Assembly (NCBI GenBank): GCA_964554335.1
Contig: CAZKOF010000024.1
Location: forward strand, 1 to 26,283
Reading direction: 5' to 3'
Length of the DNA: 26,283 nt
Source of the DNA: UBA3263 sp964554335
GTDB lineage: Bacteria; Bacteroidota; Bacteroidia; Bacteroidales; Muribaculaceae
The notes under the pieces are model-generated. The model was given only the letters and a program-made list of their open reading frames with translations. It searched no databases and was not told the origin of the DNA. Below, one piece after another: positions 1 through 5,703 of the stretch (position 1 is the stretch's first letter; the number at the start of each line of letters is the position of its first letter). A program made the position numbers and the translations under genes.

Positions 1-92
1 AATTGAAAAACCCACAAACGATATAATATTGACACACAGACATTTACCCCCCCCCAAAAAACGCAAAAAGATGTAAAATGAAGAAGTGAAAG
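1..92. other. AT-rich intergenic leader, no gene seen
   Basis: No plausible coding region or RNA gene is visible. The stretch is AT-rich and contains a run of nine C followed by six A at 47-61, a slippage-prone tract. It precedes the promoter at 93-124. Confidence 0.5.
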
Positions 93-124
93 CTTGTATA
101 AGTCTTAAATTATCGCTACTTTTG
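93..124 (+). promoter_or_regulatory. Bacteroidetes-type promoter for a small RNA unit
   Basis: TACTTTTG at 117-124 is an exact match to the Bacteroidetes -7 motif TAnnTTTG. CTTG at 93-96 sits 20 bp upstream at the place of the -33 TTTG element. Transcription would start near 127-131 and run into the structured region and terminator ending at 257. Confidence 0.65.
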
Positions 125-126
125 CA

Positions 127-257
127 TTCGTGATGTACTCACGAATCAGTGCAATGATGCTTTTGGGGTTCTGCATTACGCGCTGATAAACCAATTAATA
201 GAACCTACCTAAAATGAAAAACGAAGGCGCTGCCGGCCAACCCCGGCAGCGCCTTTT
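127..257 (+). ncRNA. Candidate structured small RNA, family not assigned
   Basis: Between a good promoter (93-124) and an intrinsic terminator (224-257) lies about 130 nt with no convincing ORF but several pairings. ATTCGTGA at 126-133 is a perfect inverted repeat of TCACGAAT at 139-146. CAGTGCAATG at 147-156 pairs imperfectly with CATTACGCGCTG at 174-185. GGTTCT at 167-172 is complementary to AGAACC at 200-205, offering an alternative fold or pseudoknot. This is the layout of an independently transcribed regulatory RNA; a 6S-like RNA or one of the Bacteroidales-specific RNA motifs is possible, but I cannot assign a family by eye. A terminated leader transcript is the main alternative. Confidence 0.5.
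224..257 (+). terminator. Strong intrinsic terminator of the small RNA unit
   Basis: A 13-bp perfect stem (224-236 with 243-255, core GGCGCTGCCGG/CCGGCAGCGCC) closes a 6-nt loop and runs into TTTT at 254-257. The next promoter starts only 13 bp downstream, so this separates the RNA unit from the following gene. Confidence 0.85.
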
Positions 258-269
258 GCATGGTTGAAT

Positions 270-300
270 TTTGATTATCGGGAATTTATCATTAGTTTTG
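270..300 (+). promoter_or_regulatory. Promoter of the small membrane protein gene
   Basis: TTTG at 270-273 and TAGTTTTG at 293-300 match the -33 and -7 elements of Bacteroidetes promoters with 19 bp between them. Transcription would begin near 305, which excludes the TTG codon at 264 as the start of the gene and favours ATG 318. Confidence 0.65.
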
Positions 301-317
301 CAACGTCAAACCCTACA

Positions 318-611
318 ATGATAGTACTTCACATGACCCCAAAATGGCTGAACATATTGGAAATCTCATCCTTCATAATCTGTTTGATTTGTCTGACACG
401 TTCAATAAACACCCTACCCGAAACACCATTTTTCAACCCGAAGATATTCGATTACATACTTTATATCTCTGCTATAACCTACTTTGCGACCTACACCATC
501 GGGCTCATACGCCACCGCGACCCCTCGAACAAAATCGGCTGCTGCCTGAAATTTGTCTACGTCGGTTCAATCATCATAACCATCGGCCTCATCCTCGAGC
601 TTTTCTTCTGA
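318..611 (+). CDS. Small hypothetical membrane protein, about 97 aa
   Basis: I do not recognise this protein. From ATG 318 it is about 97 residues with three likely membrane segments: around residues 12-28 (ILEISSFIICLICL), 44-62 (FDYILYISAITYFATYTIG) and 77-97 (FVYVGSIIITIGLILELFF). A basic loop (IRHRDPSNK) lies between the second and third. The frame stays open back to a TTG at 264, but a clean promoter at 270-300 starts transcription after that codon, so the ATG at 318 is preferred; ATG 333 is a second option. Codon use is less C-ending than in the large genes nearby. It stands alone between a terminator and an inverted-repeat region, with no neighbour that hints at function. Confidence 0.55.
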   Translation: MIVLHMTPKWLNILEISSFIICLICLTRSINTLPETPFFNPKIFDYILYISAITYFATYTIGLIRHRDPSNKIGCCLKFVYVGSIIITIGLILELFF

Positions 612-616
612 CCTCA

Positions 617-760
617 CCGCGCCTGCTCTCCGACATGGAGGGGCAGGCATTTATGAGCGAATTAAGCAACCAACGGCAGGCAGTTTCGGGGTCTCAAGAC
701 ACTCAGCATCAACATCTGCCGCACTGTGGCGGCTAAAAAGCCGCCTCCTCCATGTCGGTT
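617..760. repeat. Inverted-repeat-rich intergenic element
   Basis: CCGACATGGAGG at 630-641 is repeated in perfect inverted orientation as CCTCCATGTCGG at 747-758. Inside lie two further hairpins: GCCTGC/GCAGGC (621-626 with 643-648) and GGCGGCT-AAAA-AGCCGCC (728-745). No T-run follows either stem, so these are not ordinary terminators. The arrangement resembles a small dispersed intergenic repeat or MITE-like element, but a second copy is not visible in this window. Confidence 0.45.
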
Positions 761-804
761 ACCAACAACGCGGCTCCCTTCAAGAGGTAAAAACGTACGA
801 CGTC

Positions 805-963
805 ATGGAAGAAGGATTATTGGAAAAGACCGAGGAAAAGACTGAGGAAAAGACTGAGGAAAAGACTGAGGAAAAAACTGAGGAAAAGACTATACCTTAT
901 GAGCAAGGTTCGATTTTCAAGCAAATACTTATAACACTGCGCAATAACCCGCAGGGGGATTAG
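805..963 (+). CDS. Possible 52-aa repeat peptide (EEKT repeats)
   Basis: An ATG at 805 opens a 52-codon frame ending in TAG at 961-963. It encodes MEEGLLEKT, then five EEKT repeats, then IPYEQGSIFKQILITLRNNPQGD. The charged repeat comes from five 12-bp units at 832-891. No clear ribosome binding site or TAnnTTTG promoter is seen, and the end overlaps the end of the convergent methyltransferase gene by four bases. It may be a real small protein, a degraded 3' end of a longer gene, or a chance ORF over a minisatellite. The repeat keeping frame (12 bp, four codons) is weak support for coding. Confidence 0.3.
   Translation: MEEGLLEKTEEKTEEKTEEKTEEKTEEKTIPYEQGSIFKQILITLRNNPQGD
823..891 (+). repeat. 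12-bp tandem repeat (GAGGAAAAGACT) x5
   Basis: Five units of GAGGAAAAGACT occupy 832-891, the fourth with one change (AAAAAACT), preceded by a partial unit GAAAAGACC at 823-831. The near-identity of units suggests recent expansion by slippage, so copy number probably varies between strains. Confidence 0.9.
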
Positions 964-2150
964 AGGCGGGAGAGGATGCGGAGGTGCTTGGGGAGGAGGT
1001 TGTTGGCGCGGCGGCCAAGATTGTTGACCCAGCCTAAGGGGCGACCGTCGTAGGTCAGCAGGATCAGGCCGCGAGGGGCGTCATACGGAAGAATGAGGGC
1101 GTCGCGATGGAGAAAGCGCAGGGCATCGTCGCGCGAGACCTCGACCTGCGGCCAGGCGCTCGCATCGAAGTCGGCACGCAGGGCAAGAGCGTGTGTCGGA
1201 ATTTTGTCACGCCCTTTCATTTCAAATTCTTCAGCAATTTTATAATTGGAGGTGCGGGTCTTTAGACCCGAACGGGCGCCGTTGTCGCCGGGTTTGCGCA
1301 ACAGGGCCATGTAGAGACCTTCTCCGCGGATGAGGTGGGGGTAGAAGTGGCCGTTGACAACGCCGGGCAACGCCGGGAGCGGCAGCCTCTCGGCGCCAAG
1401 TTCATTAACGATACGGTCTACATTGCCTTCATCCTCGTCCTCGGCAAATGTGCAGGTCGAGTAAATAAAATAGCCTCCTGGGCGCAGCAGCGGCCACAGG
1501 GCTTCGACGATTTCAAACTGCAACCGTGCACAACTCTCAACGAGTCCGGGGGTCCATTGCTCAACGGCTTTGGGATCTTTGCGCATCATGCCCTCACCCG
1601 AGCAAGGCACGTCGGCAGCGATGACATCAAACGATTCGCGGGACAACATTTTGTGCAGCTTCTGAGCCGGGCCGACGGTGATACCGACGTTTGGGTAGCC
1701 CCATTTTATCAAATTCTCGCGCAAGACGCCGGCCCGGGCCGGGTCGGCCTCATTGGCCAGCACACTGCTGCCGACAGGGAGGGCATCGATGGCCGCAGTT
1801 GTCTTTCCGCCGGGAGCCGCACAGGCATCGAGGTAGCTGACGGGAGCGGTAAAGCCCAGACTTTCAATCACTGCGCCAATAGCCATCGACGAGGGGTCCT
1901 GGACATAGTAGAGTCCCTGGTGAAAGCGCGGGTCCATAGTGAAGTTGGGGCGCTCGGCAAGATATTCGCCGGCCTCACACCACGGCACACGGTCTGCCCC
2001 CGCAGCGGGCGCGCACCCTTTCAGGCGATTATGGCGGATAGCAACAGATGGGCTCCCCGACGCCAATGCGTCGAGAAGCCCCCGGGGGTCAGGTATCTTG
2101 GAGTCTGCGAGCACTCGCTCACAGAACTCTACGGGTAACTTATTTTCCAC
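960..2150 (-). CDS. rsmF: NOL1/NOP2/Sun-family rRNA m5C methyltransferase (RsmF-like)
   Basis: S-adenosylmethionine-dependent cytosine-C5 RNA methyltransferase, most likely acting on 16S rRNA. Visible motifs: YVQDPSSMA upstream of the catalytic fold; YLDACAAPGGKTT, the SAM-binding loop typical of the family; DVPCSGEGMMRK with the Cys of motif IV; and YSTCTFAEDEDEGNV with the catalytic Cys of motif VI. The C-terminal part ending LGWVNNLGRRANNLLPKHLRILSRL fits the PUA-like RNA-binding tail of RsmF proteins. The frame is open to 2336, but residues encoded beyond about 2150 are an Ala/Val-rich shadow of the slyD Gly-Cys tail. I therefore choose the GTG at 2148-2150 (MENKLPVEFCERV), giving 396 aa and an 11-bp overlap with slyD, which implies translational coupling. 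The gene is last in a minus-strand run. RsmB is the nearest alternative name. Confidence 0.9.
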   Translation of the reverse strand: MENKLPVEFCERVLADSKIPDPRGLLDALASGSPSVAIRHNRLKGCAPAAGADRVPWCEAGEYLAERPNFTMDPRFHQGLYYVQDPSSMAIGAVIESLGFTAPVSYLDACAAPGGKTTAAIDALPVGSSVLANEADPARAGVLRENLIKWGYPNVGITVGPAQKLHKMLSRESFDVIAADVPCSGEGMMRKDPKAVEQWTPGLVESCARLQFEIVEALWPLLRPGGYFIYSTCTFAEDEDEGNVDRIVNELGAERLPLPALPGVVNGHFYPHLIRGEGLYMALLRKPGDNGARSGLKTRTSNYKIAEEFEMKGRDKIPTHALALRADFDASAWPQVEVSRDDALRFLHRDALILPYDAPRGLILLTYDGRPLGWVNNLGRRANNLLPKHLRILSRL

Positions 2151-2730
2151 AACCGCCGCAGCAACCTCCGTCACCGCAATCTGTGCCGCAACCGGAGCCG
2201 CAACCGCCGCCGCAGCCTCCGCAACCGCCGCCGATATTGGCGGCGGCAGCGATTTCCTGTGCCGTGGCGTCGCGCACGTCAACAACGGCGCCGTCAATGC
2301 GCGTTGTATGGCCGGCAAGCGGATGATTGAAGTCAACCTTTACGGTCACGGTCGGATCGCCCACTTCGAGCACTATAGCGGCAACCTCCTGACCGACATT
2401 GGTCTGCAAGAAAATCCGTGCACCGGGATATATCTTTTTCTCGTCGAGTTTGCCACCTTCCTCAAAGATTGCACGGGGCACGGTTTCGGTGCGCAGCATC
2501 TCGTCGGAATACTCGCCGAAGCCCTCTTCGGGTGTGAGGGTAACGCTGAACTTTGCGCCCTTCTCGAGGCCGCGTATTGCAGCGGCGAGGGGTTCGATAA
2601 CATAGGGAGTCACCCCATAGACCATGGTCTCGGGCTGCGATGCCGGGACCTGATGCACCAGGGTTTCCTTGCCGTCGGCAAGGTCATAGAGGTCGTAGCT
2701 TATGGCAACATATTTTCCGGGTTCGATCAT
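2140..2730 (-). CDS. slyD: FKBP-type peptidyl-prolyl isomerase, SlyD-like, Cys-rich tail
   Basis: A cytosolic proline isomerase and chaperone of the SlyD group, 196 aa. The N-terminus (YVAISYDLYDLADGKETLVHQ) and YGVTPYVIEPLAAAIRGLEKGAKFSVTLTPEEGFGEY match the split FKBP domain. The insert-in-flap chaperone domain falls at about residues 75-125, followed by VKVDFNHPLAGHTTRIDGAVVDVRDAT, the standard SlyD return strand. The last about 30 residues are Gly/Cys-rich with eight cysteines and no histidine. SlyD tails bind nickel and other metals in Proteobacteria, usually with His plus Cys. The ATG at 2730 directly follows a heptamer tract. It overlaps rsmF by 11 bp and lies 131 bp downstream of the M13 peptidase on the same strand. 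Confidence 0.9.
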   Translation of the reverse strand: MIEPGKYVAISYDLYDLADGKETLVHQVPASQPETMVYGVTPYVIEPLAAAIRGLEKGAKFSVTLTPEEGFGEYSDEMLRTETVPRAIFEEGGKLDEKKIYPGARIFLQTNVGQEVAAIVLEVGDPTVTVKVDFNHPLAGHTTRIDGAVVDVRDATAQEIAAAANIGGGCGGCGGGCGSGCGTDCGDGGCCGGCGK

Positions 2731-2861
2731 GGGGAAATGAAAAATGAAAAATGAAAAATGAAAAGTTAAAAGTTAAAAATTAAAAGTTAAGAGTTAAGAG
2801 TTATCGGGGTGAGGAAGAGGCAGTTTAACTTTTAACCTTCAGGACATAGTCATGAATTGAA
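2731..2861. other. Intergenic spacer between slyD and M13 peptidase genes
   Basis: About half of this 131-bp gap is the heptamer tract at 2736-2802. The rest contains no hairpin with a T-run on the minus strand after the peptidase stop, so read-through from the peptidase gene into slyD is possible. No TAnnTTTG box for slyD is obvious. Confidence 0.5.
2736..2802 (-). repeat. Heptamer tract upstream of slyD
   Basis: On the minus strand, which is the slyD sense strand, nine back-to-back heptamers of the types TCTTAAC, TTTTAAC or TTTTAAT, and TTTTCAT run up to TTCCCC and the ATG of slyD. The same units in the same orientation relative to the gene occur before dnaE, trxA and pflB. Confidence 0.85.
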
Positions 2862-4898
2862 TTACCAGATGATTACGCGCTCCCCGGCGGGACGGAACAT
2901 CTTGTCACCCTCCTTGATGTCAAAGGCCTCGAAGAAGGGGTCAAGGTTGCGGAGGCTGACGTTGACGCGCAGATTGCCGAGCGAGTGGACGTCGTTGGTT
3001 GTCAGCGAGCGGATTTCCTCGTCGCGGATGTTTTGGGCCCAGAGGTTGGCGTAGTTCATGTAGAAAATCTGTGCCGGAGTGAATCCTTCGATTTTGGCGT
3101 CGTCCGACTTGATATCAACACCTTTCTTCTGCTGAGAGTTCACGAACGCCGTCATGGCAACGCGCAGGCCGCCCTGATCGGCAATGTTCTCGCCCATGGT
3201 GTAAGTTCCGTTGGCATGTAGTCCGGGAAGCACTTCAACGGCGTCGAACTGAGCGCCCAGTCCCTGGGCCAGCGACTCAAATTTCTCGGCGTCGGCAGGT
3301 GTCCACCAGTCTATCATATTGCCGTCTTTGTCGAAATGGCGGCCCTGGTCGTCAAATCCGTGGGTCATTTCGTGGCCAATAACCACGCCGATGCCGCCGT
3401 AGTTTTCAGCGTCGCTCGCCTCCGGGTCAAAGAATGGAGCCTGAAGAATGGCTGCGGGGAAGACGATTTCGTTTGCCATCGGGTTATAATATGCATTGAC
3501 GGTCTGCGGCGTCATGCCCCACTCGGTCTTGTCAACGGGCTTGCCCCACTTCGAGAGTATGTCGCGCTGATGCCACATCGAAGCGTTGTGCATATTCTCA
3601 TAGTAGCTGAGTTTGGGGTCGATTTCCATTGTGGAGTAGTCTTTCCACTTGTCGGGATAGCCGATTTTAACGGTGAATGCGGCGAGTTTCTCGCGGGCGT
3701 TTGCCTTGGTTGAGTCACTCATCCAAGTCAGGTTGTCGATGTGTTGTCCGAGAGCTTCACGCAGGTTCTCAACAAGGCCTACCATGTATTCTTTGGAGCT
3801 TGCGGGGAAGTATTTTTCAACATAGAGTTCGCCGATGGCCTCGCCGAGAGTGCCCTCCGTAGCGGCCAGCGCACGCTTCCAACGCGGCTTCTGCTCGGTC
3901 ACACCGCTTGCAACCTTGCTGAACTCGAAGTTTGCGTTAGTGAAGTCGTCGCTCAGACAAGATGATGCGCCGCCGACATACTTCCAAAGGTAATAGTCCT
4001 TCAACTCGCGCTCAGAGCTGCGGGCAAACAGTTCCATTGCGCGCTTGACGGGTTCAATCTCCGTAACGATTACCTGCTCGGGGGCTTCAATGCCCATTGT
4101 AGCGGGGAAGAACACCCTCCAGTTCATCTCGGGGTACATCTTTTCGAGTTCTGCCAGGGTGCGGGGGTTGTTCATAGCCACCATATTGCGGCTCTGTTCC
4201 TTGGTCCACGCCTTTTCGGCGAGCGAGGTTTCGATTTTCATGACGTTCTGCATGATGCGCTGAGCGTCGGCCTCAGAGTAGCCGGCGTTCATCATTTGGG
4301 CTACGATGAGCCGCTTGTAGGCTTCGCGTACCCGGGTATTGTAGTCATCGTCGGCAAGGTAGTAGTCGCGGTCGCCCATACCCATACCGCCGGCGCTGAT
4401 ATACATGGCATATCGATTAGAATCGTTGAGGTCCTCCATCGGGCCGGCGCCGAAGAATGGGCTGGCATAGTTTGCGTGCATCCACATGAAAAGATCGGTC
4501 AGCGAGTCTTTGGGCGTGGATTCAATTTTCTTCAGGTCTGCGAGAATCGGGGTCGCGCCCTCGGCGTTGCGGCGGGTTGAGTCCATTGCGAGGTTATAGA
4601 TAGTTGCGACCTTGTAGGCCACGGAACCCTCCTCGGGGTTGGAGGCGGCAACGTCGAGGACGAGCTGCTTCACACGCTCCTGGGCCGTGTCACGCAGCAG
4701 GTCGAAATTGCCGAAACGGGCATATTCGCCGGTCAGCGGATGTTCGGCCATCCACTTTTCGTTTACATGTAGATAGAAATCTTCGCCGGCAGCAATGCTG
4801 TCCGACAATTTGGTCAGGTCCAGGCTCTTTGTGTGCTGAGCTCCGGTGCAACCTGTCAATGCGATAACCATGGCAAGTGCAAAGTTTTGAATTTTCAT
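2862..4898 (-). CDS. pepO: M13-family zinc metallopeptidase, lipoprotein (PepO-like)
   Basis: A 678-aa neprilysin-family (M13) endopeptidase, probably anchored to the cell envelope and degrading oligopeptides. The N-terminus MKIQNFALAMVIALTGC is an SPII signal with lipobox LTGC and lipidated Cys17. The catalytic signature is complete: NAYYNPMANEIVFPAAI, the zinc motif HEMTH at about residues 509-513 (VVIGHEMTHGFDDQGRHFD), and ENIADQGGL with the third ligand Glu at about 570 and a conserved Asp at 574. The C-terminus VIIW resembles the family's closing Trp. Length matches PepO proteins at 630-700 aa. The start at ATG 4898 is fixed by the signal peptide. CAAAGTTA at 4939-4946 reads TAACTTTG on the minus strand and is a plausible -7 box. 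Confidence 0.93.
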   Translation of the reverse strand: MKIQNFALAMVIALTGCTGAQHTKSLDLTKLSDSIAAGEDFYLHVNEKWMAEHPLTGEYARFGNFDLLRDTAQERVKQLVLDVAASNPEEGSVAYKVATIYNLAMDSTRRNAEGATPILADLKKIESTPKDSLTDLFMWMHANYASPFFGAGPMEDLNDSNRYAMYISAGGMGMGDRDYYLADDDYNTRVREAYKRLIVAQMMNAGYSEADAQRIMQNVMKIETSLAEKAWTKEQSRNMVAMNNPRTLAELEKMYPEMNWRVFFPATMGIEAPEQVIVTEIEPVKRAMELFARSSERELKDYYLWKYVGGASSCLSDDFTNANFEFSKVASGVTEQKPRWKRALAATEGTLGEAIGELYVEKYFPASSKEYMVGLVENLREALGQHIDNLTWMSDSTKANAREKLAAFTVKIGYPDKWKDYSTMEIDPKLSYYENMHNASMWHQRDILSKWGKPVDKTEWGMTPQTVNAYYNPMANEIVFPAAILQAPFFDPEASDAENYGGIGVVIGHEMTHGFDDQGRHFDKDGNMIDWWTPADAEKFESLAQGLGAQFDAVEVLPGLHANGTYTMGENIADQGGLRVAMTAFVNSQQKKGVDIKSDDAKIEGFTPAQIFYMNYANLWAQNIRDEEIRSLTTNDVHSLGNLRVNVSLRNLDPFFEAFDIKEGDKMFRPAGERVIIW

Positions 4899-4938
4899 TT
4901 TTATGCTGTTTTGTTATTTATGATTGGCTTAGCAACGG

Positions 4939-4946
4939 CAAAGTTA
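4939..4946 (-). promoter_or_regulatory. -7 box candidate for the M13 peptidase gene
   Basis: TAACTTTG on the minus strand matches TAnnTTTG and lies 41 bp upstream of the start codon. No good TTTG element is visible at the expected distance upstream, so support is only from the -7 motif. Confidence 0.45.
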
Positions 4947-4975
4947 CGAATTTTCCACAAAAAAGTAACTAAAAA

Positions 4976-5007
4976 TTTGCACAAGTCAAAAAAGCTCTGT
5001 AACTTTG
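4976..5007 (+). promoter_or_regulatory. Promoter of tRNA-Glu
   Basis: TTTG at 4976-4979 and TAACTTTG at 5000-5007 are separated by 20 bp, a full match to the Bacteroidetes consensus. Transcription would start near 5010-5014, leaving a 5' leader of about 12-16 nt for RNase P. Confidence 0.8.
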
Positions 5008-5025
5008 CACCGTTAAAAGACGCAT

Positions 5026-5098
5026 GGCGATTTAGTGTAGTGGCCCAGCACGCCGCCCTCTCACGGCGGAAACCCGGGTTCGAGTCCCGGATTCGCTA
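5026..5098 (+). tRNA. tRNA-Glu (anticodon CTC)
   Basis: The 73-nt sequence folds as a cloverleaf: acceptor GGCGATT/ATTCGCT, D stem GTG/CAC, anticodon stem CCGCC/GGCGG with loop CTCTCAC, and T stem CCGGG/CCCGG around TTCGAGT. The anticodon CTC at 5060-5062 reads GAG, and the body aligns well with bacterial tRNA-Glu. The discriminator A73 is at 5098 and CCA is not encoded. The acceptor has a G1-T72 wobble and a T6-T67 mismatch. It has its own promoter and terminator, so it is a single-gene transcript. Confidence 0.95.
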
Positions 5099-5102
5099 CT
5101 GA

Positions 5103-5138
5103 AAAGCTCCGACCCCCACAGGGCCGGAGCTTTGGTTT
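5103..5138 (+). terminator. Intrinsic terminator after tRNA-Glu
   Basis: AAAGCTCCG at 5103-5111 pairs perfectly with CGGAGCTTT at 5125-5133 around a 13-nt loop and is followed by a T-rich stretch to 5138. It begins five bases after the tRNA. Confidence 0.85.
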
Positions 5139-5204
5139 TAAAAGGACTCATTGGCCCTAATTAACATATTTTAACTTTAGGGGGGTGGTGTGTGAATATT
5201 TGTG

Positions 5205-5212
5205 TAACTTTG
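5205..5212 (+). promoter_or_regulatory. -7 box for the tandem lipoprotein genes
   Basis: TAACTTTG at 5205-5212 matches the Bacteroidetes -7 motif and lies 47 bp before the ATG at 5260. The expected TTTG upstream is not clear in the G-rich stretch at 5181-5190. A second weaker box TAACTTTA sits at 5172-5179. Confidence 0.5.
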
Positions 5213-5259
5213 CAGCACATTTTATTATTATCACATTTTTAACCAAAAATCATTCAAGA

Positions 5260-5691
5260 ATGAAAAAGTTACTTTTCGTTGCTGCAGCAGCCGCACTGAC
5301 GCTCAGCTCCTGTTCATCCATCTCCCACACGGCGACAACCGCCGCAGTCGACACCGACCTCACCAGCAATTCAACCGCCGAACTCAACGTTGCCTCGCAA
5401 AAAATCACTTACACATTCACCCCTACGTCAGCATATAAGCGCGCCGGCGACAAAGCAGTTATCCGCGCAGCCGTGGCAAAGGCACTCGAAGCCAACGGAA
5501 ATGCTGACGTTCTCGTTGCTCCCCAATATGAAATCAAACGCGGTCGCGGCATCAAATATGTAACCGTAAAGGGCTATCCCGCAACATACAAGAACGTCCA
5601 CCCCACAACGGCCAAAGAAGCCGAAGTCGTGAGCCTGCTCAACAGCGGCACTGTGGTTAACCAAAACACCATCATCAACAACAACAAATAA
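5260..5691 (+). CDS. Small lipoprotein, paralogue of the N-terminal domain of the next gene
   Basis: No known function recognised. From ATG 5260 the protein is 143 aa with an SPII signal MKKLLFVAAAAALTLSSC; the lipidated Cys is residue 18. The frame extends upstream to 5185, but that part contains the promoter. The mature protein has a compact domain with the signature NADVLVAPQYEIKRGRGIKYVTVKGYPATYKNV, shared with the next gene (GADILVEPQYVVTRRG...VTVSGYPATYSNF). The SCS-ISHTA stretch after the lipid Cys is also shared, so the two arose by tandem duplication. The tail is Asn-rich (VVNQNTIINNNK). The gap to the next gene is 12 bp, so they form an operon. It is likely envelope-anchored; the domain resembles uncharacterised Bacteroidetes lipoproteins. 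Confidence 0.8.
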   Translation: MKKLLFVAAAAALTLSSCSSISHTATTAAVDTDLTSNSTAELNVASQKITYTFTPTSAYKRAGDKAVIRAAVAKALEANGNADVLVAPQYEIKRGRGIKYVTVKGYPATYKNVHPTTAKEAEVVSLLNSGTVVNQNTIINNNK

Positions 5692-5703
5692 ACAGCGGTA
5701 GTA

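Noticed and set aside
344..736. 130-codon frame overlapping the small membrane protein
   Set aside because: It lies in another frame over the membrane-protein gene and runs through the inverted-repeat region; the product is His/Pro/Arg-rich low-complexity with no motif, typical of a shadow.
728..745. Hairpin as a terminator of the small membrane protein gene
   Set aside because: No T-run follows on either strand; it fits better as part of the inverted-repeat element.
832..891. CRISPR-like array
   Set aside because: The units are contiguous 12-bp repeats with no spacers; it is a coding-frame minisatellite. No CRISPR repeats or cas genes are in the window.
2048..2326. Pro-Gln repeat frame (PQPPP repeats)
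   Set aside because: Antisense shadow of the GGC-rich codons for the SlyD tail; no independent support.
1939..2754. 271-codon plus-strand frame over slyD and rsmF
   Set aside because: It is antisense to two well-supported genes, and its Ala/Thr-rich centre is the complement of the SlyD Gly-Cys tail.
5185..5259. N-terminal extension of the first lipoprotein
   Set aside because: It contains the TAACTTTG promoter box and precedes a clear SPII signal peptide at ATG 5260.
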